Origin: Bombardia bombarda
Taxonomy: Eukaryota; Ascomycota; Sordariomycetes; Sordariales; Lasiosphaeriaceae
Direction of reading: 5' to 3'
Length of the DNA: 64,000 bases
Assembly: GCA_030512295.1 (NCBI GenBank)
Contig: JAULSR010000004.1
Location: forward strand, 372,001 to 436,000
Positions 33,961 to 43,712 of the stretch are shown piece by piece. Made by a program: the position numbers and the translations under genes. The notes beneath the pieces are model-generated. The model did not search any database. It saw nothing but the letters and a program-made list of their open reading frames with translations, and had not been told where the DNA came from. Position 1 is the first letter of the stretch. Each line of letters starts with the position of its first letter.

Positions 33961-35307
33961 TCAAAGCAACGAAACCAACAACCCCACAGCAGAAGCCTGC
34001 TTCGCCACCGTCGAGTTCCGAAACGGCCCCGCCCAGCGCACGTCGTAGTAGTCCGACGCGTTGCGGTCGTACGAGTACGCCGTGCCGGCGTTGTTCTCGA
34101 GGTACGAGCGGTACGACGGGCGGGCGCCGTCGAGCTCGCCGTCGAGCTCGTCCAGGTACTTTGCAAAGATACCCTTGAAGATCTGCTGGTCGTTGTTGCA
34201 CGTGTCGGCGGCCTCGCACGGGTCGGTCAGGATGCCGTTGGGCGAGAGGGTGTCGCTGGCGAGGACGGCGTCGGCGATGCGCTCGGCTGAGGTGAGGTAT
34301 GAGGTGTTGCCGGTGGCGCGGTAGAGTTCTGTTTTGTTTTGGATGAAATGGTTAGAGGTGTTGTTGGATTGTTGGTTGTTTGATATTGGGAGGAGTTATT
34401 TGGGGAGATATAGATCCTGTTCGCTTCAGATACCGGGGGTGAATGGAACGCGATATCATTACAACTAGTAGTAGTTATGGGATCTTCAGGAATTCAACAT
34501 ACCGGTTAGCGCCCCAAGAATGACGCCTTGGTTATAGGACCAAATCGGTAGGCCGTTATTGAAGCAGACACCGTCCGTTTCCGCGAGGCCATCGTTGACG
34601 AGATTGTCCGAGTTGATCATGCCCGACGCATTGAACCACCTCCACGTTGTTATGGACTTGTTGAGATACTCAGTATCGCCCGGGATGCGGTTGTGAAGCT
34701 CGGCCGTGAGTAACATGTACAGCTCGTTCGCGATGGCGTTCTTGTAGGTCATAGTCCTAATATCGACATACATGCCGCCGCCGCAGTCCGAGTTGGTCCA
34801 GTACTGGTACATGTAGGCCTCGTCCTCTTTGGAGATATTCAGATAGTATTGGTCGCCTGTTAGATCGAACATGCGGACCATGGCGAGCGCCCACCACGCC
34901 GTGTCGTCGGTCGAATCTGCCCGGAAGTCTCCGCCACCCTGCGGCCACCAGGGGAGGGGTTCCTTTTGCTTGTTGATGATATCCTTGGCTTGAGACAGGT
35001 ACGCGCGGGAGCCCGTCTTATACATGTAGTCCAGGAGATCAGTCAGGGCGACACCGCTGAGCCACCACGCGTCGTCCAGCGACCAACGGCCGGCAGTGCT
35101 GTTGTAGAAGCCAGCGTTCATCGAGTCGATGGCTGCTTTTGCAGCGGTGGAGACATTTACGTCCTGTCTTGGCCGAAGACTCGGGTCTGGATTGGGGTTT
35201 GGGATCTGACTTTGGGCTTGGCTGTAGACTTGAGCTGTGCAGCTGACCCCCCGAGAGCCCCAAAATGTGACAAACCCAGCTATGCTGGCAACAAGATTCG
35301 GTCTCAT
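33961..35307 (-). CDS. secreted GH76 alpha-1,6-mannanase-like enzyme
   Basis: Two exons, 35307-34503 and 34328-33961, joined at G|AA (Glu-Leu-Tyr), giving 390 residues. The start at 35307 is preferred over an in-frame Met 25 codons upstream because it leads straight into a signal-peptide-like stretch (LVASIAGFVTFWG). GH76 hallmarks follow: LDDAWWLSGVALTDLLDYM, PWWPQGGGDFRADSTDDTAWWALAMVRM with the catalytic Asp pair at residues 134-135, CGGGMYVD and YNQGVILGALTG. Exon 2 carries YLTSAERIADAVL, CNNDQQIFKGIF and WAGPFRNST. GH76 includes Dfg5/Dcw1, which link GPI mannoproteins to the wall glucan. This protein lacks a convincing GPI tail, so a freely secreted mannanase is more likely. The intron of 174 nt is long for the window. 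Confidence 0.9.
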
Positions 35308-38201
35308 CTTATCCAACTGAATGATTGTTCTCTCGACTTGAATTGCAGGACAACAACGAAGGTAATAGAGAAGTGTGGGCAAGACTGAGTTTTGTAGGTA
35401 GGTAGCTTAAAAGCAAATACCTGCATCACTTGGGCTTCCAAGTATCTGGGTAGGTACCCGGGTAGTAATAGCAACCGGAAAAGAGAGTGGTAATGACAAC
35501 ACAACAGGAGCAACGCCGTGCTCACAACTGTCCGATCACCAACACCGCTGAGCCATGTCCCATCCGAGCGAGTATAGGGTGCTTTCTTCCGGCCATCACA
35601 CTGGTGATAAGCCCGAGAGAGACATTGGTAGACCGAAACAGACCATTGTTGCGGCCATCCAGGATCTAGGTAGGGTCCACAGCACAATAGGTGCCACGTT
35701 GTGTGCCGTGGTGACAGGCGGTCCATGTGAATAACAGAGAGAACAGGAAACAAAAGATGCTTTCCACGGCTCCGGCTATGTTCAAACCTTGAAATGCTCA
35801 GACGCGGCTGCATGGTGGTGGATGGACGGAGCGCCCCGATGACGAATCAGCAAGCTTCCATGGGCTTTGACGAAGGTTATGTGAGTGGTAACCGCTACCT
35901 TGGTTAGATGGCTAGTAAGATGGCAAGAGCGTGACAGCCACGGGGTGAAGAACTGGAGAACTGGGTAGGTAGGTACTCCGTGCGGAGGAAACGATCAGCA
36001 GGTAATACTTTGAATAAAGTAACATATAATGATGCAAAAATAACCCGTATCGTATCCGCAGTGTACTGTACGTCTGGCGACGCGTTGAATAGGGCGGTGT
36101 CACTTGAAGCGCACAAACGCATTGCCATGAAGAGTTCACGCGTCAACCGCTCACCGAGGGACAAACCCAATAGTATGATGATGGTTTAATCTATTCTCCG
36201 GCGTGCAGGGTGCATGCTCTCCTGGGCACACGCGGCTTGATGCAGGTCCTAATTGAACGGTTGCACCCAAGCACTCGGCAAGGGCCATGGAGGGTCGAAG
36301 GCGGATGAGAATGGAGGAGAATTAGTCGCGGTGGTGGTGGTGGGGCACAAACGTCTTAGGAGAACCTTGAAATCGCCCCTGACGAGCTAGCCAACCACAA
36401 CCTGCAGAAGTCTTTGTCCCAGGACCGGGCCTGCATTGGTGGCTTCCATCTTTTGCAAAATCAGAATTTAGACCGTAGGCTCATTTTAGGATGGTCTTGT
36501 TAATTTGGGATCCCGTTGTAGACCATCATGACCACCGACCTTATGTAAGAAGCAATGCGGAATTTATTTGACAGGAGAATTGTAGATTGATAGGATGCGG
36601 AAGAAGAAAACCGTTGGGGGCTCACATGGCGGGAGAGCACACTGTGCATTAAGGCTGCAGGACTGTGAGAATGCGGGCACTAAACGTCTCAATGCCCTCG
36701 TGTATGTCAGTAACCATCTCGGTATTTGGGTGCCAACTGATCCGATCATTGACGTCCAACTTGAACTCAAGGAAGTTGCAGGCTGCCGTCTGCACCTGCC
36801 GTCTGCACCTGCCGTCCCCAATCCCCAAGTTCAAACTGGCAGGAATTCTCCTGATTTCCCGACTTTTCTGACAACCTGGTTGGTTGAGAGCAAAAGCTTG
36901 AAAAATTGGGTGCATCAATGATTAGTGGTAGCAGCACCCAGAATCCGCACAATCCGAAAAACCTGTCTCGCAAGCCTGGCCGTTGGCTGTCAAGTCTCCC
37001 TGCGGCGATCCTCATGCAATCTGCTTGCTGCGCTGGCTGGCAAACAGGCCGCCGAGCGACCCGAGCCTCCTATCCAGTGCCCTGTGCTTTCTTTCTAACG
37101 TGCGGATTCGCTTTGGCGAAAATGCAACAGTCGGTCGACCCCTCCTTTCTCTTTCTTTTGATGAGCCTTCCATTCCTGGAGAAGTGAAAAGTGCCTGGAC
37201 AACCGATGCAAGACGTCATGCTCATTGTTGTGGCTCATGCCAGCGCACACACGCACCAAAATGTCCCCCCTATGAGACAACAGGAAAGCAAAAGGTAAAC
37301 AACAAGGCAGCGAGCAGACATCTTGCTTGGACCAGAGAGTCAGGACCCTCAGCGCAACACGATTGAGGAGCCGAGGACCAACCAGGTCTTGCAGGCTTTG
37401 TGCTTCACGGATATCTACCATGTAACACGCCGGCTCCGCAACGCGACATTGGAAGCCCGCAAGTCCGCAAGACCGCTCAAAGCGGCCAATAATTGTATAC
37501 CGCGGCCGAGAAGCCGCACTCGCCACTTACCAAGCGAGTTCTCCGTCCCTGGCGGTGGTGTCCGGCTCGTGGGTTTGATGTGGCTAGGTAGCCCCCTCCC
37601 AAGCTCCCTACACAGTACACAGTACACTAGCAAGCTCCCTGCCCTGTCTTTAAACATGCTTGGCGTCATCTTTAACCCATCCAGTCGCTGTTTCAGCCGG
37701 GCCAAGGAACCAGGGGGTTGCTCAAATTTGGCCGCTGCCAGCGCCAGGGGTGCCTGCTCGCTACATCACCATCCTTCCTTCGTCCAGGCACAATTCATTC
37801 TCGTCCTGTCTCCGGCCCTGGTTGCCTCTTTGAGGTTGCATTGCCAGTGCTCCTCGAGTGCTCCATACATACCTACGTATATTAGGGTAGCATAGCATCT
37901 CATGCCCACGCCGCAGCGCGTACCCTGCCAAACCTGCCCCGAGAGCACTGCATCGACTGCATCGCCTTGTCGGTTTTACAAGCTTCCCAGGTCTTGCTTG
38001 AGTCCACATACAACATAACATACACAGTCATATGTGCTACACACCAAATGCGGGTCTTTTTTTTGTCTCTTGCTGCTTGACCAAAGGAAGAACACGACAG
38101 TGACGGGACCCGCTGCTGGGCCACCCACCGAGAATTAAGAGCCTTGTCCCATCAAAGCATTATTCAGCCAGGGGAGAGGAAAAAAAAAGTCGACGTACAC
38201 G
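35308..38201. other. gene-free spacer
   Basis: 2.9 kb divergent spacer between GH76 and the large disordered protein. A 190-codon frame at 37323-37895 has no motif and biased composition; I do not call it. A short 12-bp tandem repeat (CTGCACCTGCCG-like) occurs near 36782-36815. Confidence 0.5.
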
Positions 38202-40574
38202 ATGATGGAAACCGCGACTCTTCAGCCCCCCAAGTCGGGGAGGTCTCGCTTCTCGAAAGCACTTCCAGCTCCTCCTCCTTCCTTTCCAGACTTCTCAGGT
38301 CAGAGTCCGAGTTTATCACAGCTTCACACGCAGTTCCAGTACCAAGCGCAGTCACCTCCCCCGACAGCCCCTTCACTATCCTCTCCAAAGCAGCTGCCCC
38401 TTCCACCACCCAAGGAACTTCTCATTGGGAGACAGGTGGAAACAGCCATGGGCACTGCTACTGCCACGGCCACCACGGCCACAGAGCCCTGGGACTTGCC
38501 TCTTCCGCCTGTGCCGACAAAGACCGAGCGTCTGCCGCCGCCCATGACGATGCCCAAGCGGCGCCCCGTTGCTGCTGTCTCAACTCCGTCTTCAGCTTCG
38601 ACTCTGGCTCCGGAGCTTGGGCCGGTCCCGGGCCTTGGCTCCCCAATCCTAGAGCTCTCGCCGGCCGCATCCTTTTCCAGCCTCTTTTCTGCCTACTCGA
38701 ATCATTCCTCCGACACCACCCCGAGGTCGTCAGCCAACTCAGCCAACGACATTAGGGGCACCAAGGACTCGTCTTTGATAGTAGGGCGAGAGCCGAGGCC
38801 CAGTCCGACGTTGCCATCGGGTCCATACGTACGAGAACGCGGTGGATCGGAGAAGCCCGCAACGGATTTTGAAGCGCTGCCACCACCCCCGCCTATGAAG
38901 GATCCTCAACTGGGGCCTCAACGACCGCAAACACCGCCAAAACCTGTCCAATCACCGACGGCTGACCAACCGACCTCGTCACTAACAAATTCCCCTCCTC
39001 AACAAGGGCAGCTCTGGAGGCGGAGGTCACTCAAAAACGACAAGAACAAGAGTTTGACCGTTCCAGAGCTCAAACTTATTATTAGTCACGGCTCGACCGT
39101 TGCCTCGACTGCTGCCTCACCCCCTGCATCATCACAAAACCTAACACAGAATGCCACGACCCACTCACAGTCACACAACCAACAGTATCAGCCCAAAGAT
39201 CAGATCGAATCCTCTGCTCCCCGTGCGATAGCCCGCGTCCCCTTGCCGCGCAGCACCAATGCAACGCTTCCTGGACGGAACATCCGTCCTGTCGCCGCCC
39301 GCAAGCCCGTCAGTCCACGAGAAGAAGAAAACATGGGGCAACAACCTTCCAGCCTGTCGGACAAGGTCATGAAGGGGCGAAGCCCCGTCAATGAAATGCC
39401 GGGTGCAAACGGATATGGAGCCTCCCAGGGCGTGAGTATCCCCGCAGATAGTATCACGCCCTCGCCTTCTGCTGCGCGTCTCCCGACACCCAAGGACGAG
39501 ACGAACAATGTCAGATCATATGCCGAGACAACCGTCACGCCGGCATCTCCGGCATCCCCCGTTTCGTCGCCTAAGCAATCATCTGTCTCGTCATTTCTCA
39601 GCTCCTTCAAGTCCGCCAAGAACAGCAATGCCGGTACCACACCTTTGATGCCGGAGGCGACTAGCCTGGCGCCCCCGACGCGCCCGCCCAAGGGTGGACT
39701 TCCATCTTCGCCGGCGGTCAACCGAGGCCGGGCTCCTAGCCTGGCGCAGCAACCGCCGCGGGCTTCTCCTGTCACCCAAGATGGCCAGAGAGCGCCTCCC
39801 ACTGCGCCAGATCGTCGCGACCAATCAGCTGGGCCCGTACGTCTGCCGATGCCCAAGCAGAGGGAGCAAGAGACAAGAAGGAACTACACCGAAGAGTACA
39901 AGACGGTATCGGAGACAGGATCGGTAGAATCGGACCAGACGGTCAGAAACACGCCGCAAGATGCTGTCGGCAGCATCAACGCCATCGCCCTCTCGCCTCC
40001 TCCGGTGATAGCTGAAAGTGAAAAGGAATCAACGGACAATCCCGGGGCAGCACTCTTTCCACGGAACTGGTACACGGCCCTGCCGGCGGACATGATAATG
40101 GATGCGCCGCCTCTCGCAGAGAGGCATTTCAAGTGTCTGACGAATCACCGGTACATGACGGTGAACCGGCAGAAGTACAACCCGATCGCGTGTCGGATGT
40201 GCGGGCACAAGGACCGCAACGCCGAGTGCTTCATCTGCAGCGCTTGCCACTTGAATATCTGCGGGGGCTGCAGCGGCAACCTGCGCAGGTACAAGGGGAA
40301 TCTGGAGCAGACGATGAAGTATCTCAAGGAGAGGAAACCGATGGCAGGGACTGATGATAGGACTGCGACGATGACGCAGCCCGAGTTTAGTCGGGACGGG
40401 GAGAGGGGGAGGGGGTTCTGTCGCCTGGTGCTTTCCAGTGATGGATGGATGGGACGGGATGGATGTAATGTGAAGATTGCTTGTTTAATCGAGAAGAAAA
40501 CGGGGAAAAGAACGACAGCAGAGAAGAATATGGTTAGATTGGGCTTGGGGCTGGCTTGCTTGCGGGGAGTTTGA
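38202..40574 (+). CDS. large disordered protein with Cys-rich C-terminal zinc-finger-like domain
   Basis: Single-exon 790-residue protein, start MMETATLQPPKSGRSRFSKALP. Residues 1-620 are Pro/Ser/Thr-rich, with many SP/TP sites and polyproline segments such as LPPPPPM, typical of signalling or cytoskeletal scaffold proteins. The folded part is residues about 635-705: an RHFKCLTNHRYM entry, then from residue 664 to 690 the pattern C-x2-C-x8-C-x2-C-x2-C-x5-C-x2-C (CRMCG, CFICSACH, NICGGC), then a basic helix with LRRYKGNL and MKYLKERKP. It resembles a treble-clef or RING-like finger, but I cannot name the family. The last 80 residues look like a less conserved tail, so the true end could differ by an unseen 3' intron. 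The zinc binding is inferred. Confidence 0.8.
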   Translation: MMETATLQPPKSGRSRFSKALPAPPPSFPDFSGQSPSLSQLHTQFQYQAQSPPPTAPSLSSPKQLPLPPPKELLIGRQVETAMGTATATATTATEPWDLPLPPVPTKTERLPPPMTMPKRRPVAAVSTPSSASTLAPELGPVPGLGSPILELSPAASFSSLFSAYSNHSSDTTPRSSANSANDIRGTKDSSLIVGREPRPSPTLPSGPYVRERGGSEKPATDFEALPPPPPMKDPQLGPQRPQTPPKPVQSPTADQPTSSLTNSPPQQGQLWRRRSLKNDKNKSLTVPELKLIISHGSTVASTAASPPASSQNLTQNATTHSQSHNQQYQPKDQIESSAPRAIARVPLPRSTNATLPGRNIRPVAARKPVSPREEENMGQQPSSLSDKVMKGRSPVNEMPGANGYGASQGVSIPADSITPSPSAARLPTPKDETNNVRSYAETTVTPASPASPVSSPKQSSVSSFLSSFKSAKNSNAGTTPLMPEATSLAPPTRPPKGGLPSSPAVNRGRAPSLAQQPPRASPVTQDGQRAPPTAPDRRDQSAGPVRLPMPKQREQETRRNYTEEYKTVSETGSVESDQTVRNTPQDAVGSINAIALSPPPVIAESEKESTDNPGAALFPRNWYTALPADMIMDAPPLAERHFKCLTNHRYMTVNRQKYNPIACRMCGHKDRNAECFICSACHLNICGGCSGNLRRYKGNLEQTMKYLKERKPMAGTDDRTATMTQPEFSRDGERGRGFCRLVLSSDGWMGRDGCNVKIACLIEKKTGKRTTAEKNMVRLGLGLACLRGV

Positions 40575-41315
40575 CATAGATATAAACGAGGACAAACGAA
40601 GGCAGCGGAAAACGAAAGGCGCGGCGGCTGTTTGGATAGAGACGACAGCAGCACCAAGAGCAACAACAACGACGAGTTGGATGGCTTGGGAAAAGGGTTC
40701 TTTTTTCACAGTTGTCTCGGGATACCAAGTGGTTCTGTTTTCTGGTTTGAGTTTTGTACATATATGAAGGACATTGGCTGAGTAGTCTTTGGGCTTGGAG
40801 GTGCTTTTCAGGAGGGGAGTGGAGGTTCTCTTCTTTGCTGCTTGTTGTCAGGCGAGCGGCCGCTGTTCGGTTCCTACCTAACCTTTTATGGGTAGGCAGT
40901 TGGAGTTGCAAGCGGCCACCCCTCACGACAAGCAGTGCTTGCATATACTATATTTTCACCAAGTCGGGTTTGGGCAGGTAGAAGTCGTCTTCTTGGGATA
41001 TCATCTATGAGTGAGCGGAATGACGACGGATTGATGGAAGAGATACGTAGATAGCAGCCGGCGGTCTGAATGAAGTTCAGCCTGGTGGGGAGCTGGACAT
41101 GATTTTAAGCTTGAATGGCACGCAGGCAGATACCCATGGTTCCTACGTACACTATCTTTTCTCGTCGTGTCCCATGTGGTGACACGAGGGCGGGCCGTTG
41201 CCGGTTTGCCGACCCGACCCGAGACATACCTACCTTGGTTAATTTGATGTGACGATTACATAGAGCTCGAGGGTCCATGGTCGGTGGAATTTGGCTCCAA
41301 GCTACCTGCGCCCTC
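40575..41315. other. convergent 3' spacer
   Basis: 3' flanks of the disordered-protein and haspin genes. No supported gene. Confidence 0.55.
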
Positions 41316-43138
41316 TCACCCAGCAATAATACTCTCATTCCCCCCTCTCCCCCTCCCCCGCTCATCATCATCCTCCATCAACTGCGCCTCGGTAACCCAC
41401 CCGGCCTCCACCACAAAGCGCACCACATCCACGGCGCTCCCAAACGACAGCCACCTTCTTGGCGCCTCGGGGTCCAAGTGCCTCGCCATCTCCCTCGTCA
41501 TCTTCCTAAACGCCAGCAGCTCGGCCTTGTCGCCCGTAAAGTGCTCGATGATGTAGCGGTAGATGTAGGCGAGCCAGAGCACGTTGGTGTAGGGGTAGTG
41601 CGGGGTCCAGGAGAGGGGCCGGTCGAGGACGTCGAGGTCGTAGGGGGTGTGGTGGTGCTCGGGCGCGAGGTGGACGCGGTCGTGGCGGAGGAGGAAGGAG
41701 CGCATGTGGCGGTAGACGCGGCACTGGGGCGCGTGGGTGCTGGTGAAGATGGAGAGGTCCTTTTCGAGGTCGTAGGCTATTGGGGGTGGTGGTGGCGGTG
41801 GTGATGAGGTGGAGGAATCCTCCTCTTGTTGCTGTTGGGCTCGTGAGAGGCCGTAGTCGAGGATGGTGATCTCCAGGCCAGAGTAGCCGAATTGGCAGGG
41901 GCTGTCGTCATCGTCGATAGGCTTTGGCTTTGCGGGGCGGGCTTGCCGGATGCAGAGGTTTCCTTCGTGGAGGTCACGGTGCTTGATAGTGGTGATGTTG
42001 ACGTCAGCCAGATACCCTCATTTCGATATACTACCTTCCTTGTTAGATAGGTAGGTATACTCACCTCAAACCGAATCAGCTCCTCCGCCCTCGCCAGCGC
42101 AATCGCCGTGTGCAAGAAAATATCCCACAACTGCCCTGCCGACGTGCAACTAAAATCCTCCAGCGCCGTGCCGGCATCCCCCAGCTCAACAACCAGAAAT
42201 CTCGTCTCATCCAGATAGCGACTCGGCGAGGGATAATACTGCAGCCGATCCGGGTCCTTCCGCTTCATCCTCCTATGAAACACCTGGTGCGTCTCGAGCA
42301 GGGCCTTGGGCGCCCTGCCGCGCACGACGTAGCGCTCCTTGTAGACGACGAAGCCGGGGATGTCGGCGAGCCACTCCGAGATGAGCAGCTCGCCCTGCAG
42401 GTCCGCCTCCGAGTGCGGCTCCTCGTCCACGAGGCCCGACCGCGCCTGCGCCTTGGTCTGCGCCTTGATGGGCGACTCGAGCCGCACCACCTTGATGATG
42501 CTGGTGCCGCGCTCGTTGGTGATGCGGTACACCTCGGCGTAGGACGCCTCGGCGATCTTTTCGATGCGGTCGCCGGGCGGGCAGACGTCGTCCCAGGCTA
42601 GGATGCGGAGGGAGGCTTCTTCTTCCTCTTCGTCATCGTCGTCGTCGTCGTCCTCTGCCTCTGCATCGTCGTCCTGGTCGGAGTCGATAATGACGACACT
42701 GTCGTTGCAGGATGTACCGCTTCCGCTTTCATCCAGCGATAGCCTCGTTATTGCCGAGTCCAGGGCAGGTGTGAGACTTTTGCCATAATCGGCGTCATCC
42801 CCTTCCCTTTCTTTAGCCGCCAATGGAGGCTCGCTGTCGTCCCGCAGCGCCGTCGACCCGAGCTGCTCAGCCACTTTGCTGATTGCATCCTCCTCCTCCT
42901 CGTCTTCATCGTCAGAAATAACAATGACAACCGTCTGGGCCTCGACGTTGAGTTTGACCTTGGCCTGAACCTCGGGCTCAATCTCAGGCTCAATCTCAGC
43001 TTCTAGCTTCTCAGCCTTCCTCACCTTGACAGCCTGAGGAGGGCTTCCAGGCAGCTCAGCAAAGAGCATCTCGGCCCTTGTTTTCCTGATGGGCTTTCCA
43101 TATTTGCGCACCGAACTTGTTCCCGCCGTCCTCGACAT
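41316..43138 (-). CDS. haspin: haspin-type histone H3 Thr3 kinase
   Basis: Two exons: 43138-42065 (358 codons) and 41981-41316 (222 codons including stop), 579 residues. The intron starts GTGAGT; its acceptor is inferred as AAG to give RFE|HRDLHEGN, the haspin catalytic-loop sequence. AAG is an uncommon acceptor, so a nearby site is possible. Kinase features: EKIAEASYAEVYRI as glycine loop, SIIKVVRLES with the ATP lysine, GELLISEWLADIPGF, the HRDLHEGN loop, and ILDYGLSR in place of DFG, as expected for haspins (DYT-like). The C-terminal lobe contains NVLWLAYIYRYIIEHF. The N-terminal 180 residues are disordered with a basic motif (RKYGKPIRKTRAEMLFAELP) and long acidic runs, including two VVIVISDDEDE / VVIIDSDQDDD segments that look like SUMO-interacting motifs. 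Haspin marks centromeric chromatin for Aurora B. Confidence 0.9.
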
Positions 43139-43712
43139 TTTTGCTGTTATTGCATTCGCATTGGCGGCGTTTGTTTGCGCTTACAGCTCGTTCTGGCGTA
43201 GAAAAAAAACCTTCCTGGCCTGCCTGTTTGCTGGAGAGTGAGTGTGTGTCAGATACGCGCGATGCATGCAAGAGCATCCTGGTTTCTGGTTCGGCCGTTG
43301 AGGTGTTTTAGACGGTTGTCAGGGGCAACCAGCGCTAAAAGTACGGTGGGATACTTCGTACCGCCAACCCGGTCACGGGCCACCCGCTTTCCTGTGCGCA
43401 TCGTTGTAACAGGACCTGGAGTTTTCGGGGCAACAACGAAAGCCTTTTGATCATGTATCATGTACCTTTTATAAGGTATGCGATTTATATTCTTGAAACA
43501 TGCCTTTTTCTGGATTTTTCTTTTCTCGTATGCTTGTACAGGCGCCTTAAATACTTGTTGATAAGAGTGTCGCTGGGTGCATTGATCCCACACACCCTAA
43601 CCCCAATGAAAGGGGCAAATCTCCCATCGTAGCCACCCTTTCAATTCGAGCGTGTACAATAAAGGGCGCGGAGTGAGCAAATGGGTATTCTTCTGTATAT
43701 ACGTAGAATTCT
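43139..43712. other. short spacer between minus-strand genes
   Basis: Holds the haspin promoter and the 3' flank of the Zn2Cys6 gene. No gene seen. Confidence 0.5.

Noticed and set aside
37323..37895. 190-codon plus-strand frame in a spacer
   Set aside because: No motif, no homologous feel, composition like noncoding sequence.
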